NCBI GenBank assembly: GCA_963770035.1
Contig: CAVYON010000016.1
Coordinates: 1-64,000 of the forward strand
From: Roseiarcus sp963770035
GTDB taxonomy: Bacteria; Pseudomonadota; Alphaproteobacteria; Rhizobiales; Beijerinckiaceae
Direction: 5' to 3'
DNA: 64,000 nt
The translations under genes were made by a program, and so were the position numbers. Position 1 is the stretch's first letter. Each line of letters begins with the position of its first letter. Of this stretch, positions 63,612-64,000 are shown in pieces. The notes under the pieces are model-generated. The model saw only the letters and a program-made list of their open reading frames with translations, did no database searches and was not told the origin of the DNA.

Positions 63612-64000
63612 GTGAAGCTCATTAATCAACTTTGGTATGTTCTTACTCCGCGCGAGAGAACGGAGGGCGCGCTTCTGCTGTGCGCAATGGTCCTTGGCGC
63701 TTTGCTCGAGACGGTGAGCGTCGGAGTGGTTCTCCCGTTTATCGCCGTACTCAAGGAGCCTGAGATGCTCTCGAAGTCGGCGCATATGGGACCGCTCTTG
63801 TCGCATCTGAAGATCCGGTCGCCGCAGGAATTGGTTTTCAGTCTTGGTCTCGCCTTGATAGCGCTCTTCGCAGTCAAGACCGGCTATCTCATATTCTTGT
63901 ACCGTTGGCTCTTTGGCTACTCCATGAGGAAGCAGGTGAGTCTTCGCGCGGCAATTGCTCGCCGGCTACCTGGCGGCGCCCTACATCGTGCATGTCCAGC
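63612..64000 (+). CDS. ABC exporter, N-terminal part (cut by window end)
   Basis: From GTG 63612 the frame reads VKLINQLWYVLTPRERTEGA, then two membrane helices (LLLCAMVLGALLETVSVGVV and LALIALFAVKTGYLIFLYRW), like the first transmembrane half of MsbA/PglK-type ABC exporters that flip lipid-linked molecules. Near 63955 a frame change seems to occur: LAGYLAAPYIVHVQ, an expected continuation, lies in another frame at 63960-64000. The gene may be frameshifted, or the shift may be a sequencing indel. The start has GAGATCGA upstream but no strong ribosome site. The function beyond flipping or export is not known. Confidence 0.6.
   Translation, partial: MKLINQLWYVLTPRERTEGALLLCAMVLGALLETVSVGVVLPFIAVLKEPEMLSKSAHMGPLLSHLKIRSPQELVFSLGLALIALFAVKTGYLIFLYRWLFGYSMRKQVSLRAAIARRLPGGALHRACP

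Overview
The window is high-GC DNA from an alphaproteobacterium, most likely of the order Hyphomicrobiales (Rhizobiales). This rests on gene content and style: a trpF-trpB pair, a CspA-type cold-shock gene, CCTTCTCC/GGAGAAGG and CGCGGTC-type intergenic palindromes, a FixK/FNR-type box, and many insertion sequences (IS) of families common in that order. No genus can be named from the sequence alone. Coding density is uneven. The left 28 kb is accessory DNA dominated by mobile elements; the right 36 kb is mostly chromosomal metabolism and transport.

Layout. 1-3.3 kb: remnants of an IS4-type and an IS1634-type transposase, the latter interrupted by an IS110/IS1111-type element. 3.4-6.4 kb: the end of a surface-polysaccharide cluster (flippase, small lipoprotein, WlbA-like sugar dehydrogenase). 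6.5-13.1 kb: two adjacent copies of an IS1634-like element. The first carries an IS1595 and an IS4 element nested inside it, both with exact target duplications. 13.5-17.4 kb: a tandem duplication of a large protein with a type I secretion C-terminus. 17.5-18.8 kb: a Nudix hydrolase and an NnrU-like membrane protein. 19-25 kb: an operon of an HlyD-type adaptor (frameshifted), a TPR membrane protein and a GT39 glycosyltransferase with beta-sandwich domains, followed by a cyclase scrap. 25.4-28.2 kb: ISAzo13 and ISAs1 elements.

28.2-34.7 kb: a CUT2-type sugar ABC transporter in an operon with DhaK and DhaL kinase subunits, probably uptake and phosphorylation of a small keto-sugar. 34.7-38.7 kb: an oxygenase-like protein and an S10-S53 double peptidase. 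38.8-42.6 kb: an Mla-type lipid-transport operon (lipoprotein, MCE protein with a frameshift, ATPase, STAS-permease). 43.4-46.3 kb: a saccharopine-dehydrogenase-like gene and an SDR gene divergent from a TetR regulator, with a palindromic operator over a promoter. 46.4-53.7 kb: a PEBP-type protein, a gene-free 2 kb, an M20 peptidase and trpF-trpB without trpA. 53.7-58.2 kb: an RND efflux pump. 58.6-62.4 kb: csbD, cspA, uxuA, accA, tRNA-Trp and tRNA-Gly. 62.6-64 kb: a truncated IS66 and the start of an ABC exporter.

Several otherwise well-conserved genes each carry a single-base indel (IS4 transposase, HlyD adaptor, ABC permease 1, MCE protein, terminal ABC exporter). Either pseudogenisation is active here or the sequence keeps some uncorrected indels; treat each frameshift as provisional. 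The most unusual items are the S10-S53 fusion, the IS110-type element sitting in a mobile palindrome inside another transposase, the GT39/TPR/HlyD operon, and the altered active-site motifs of the DhaK/DhaL pair.
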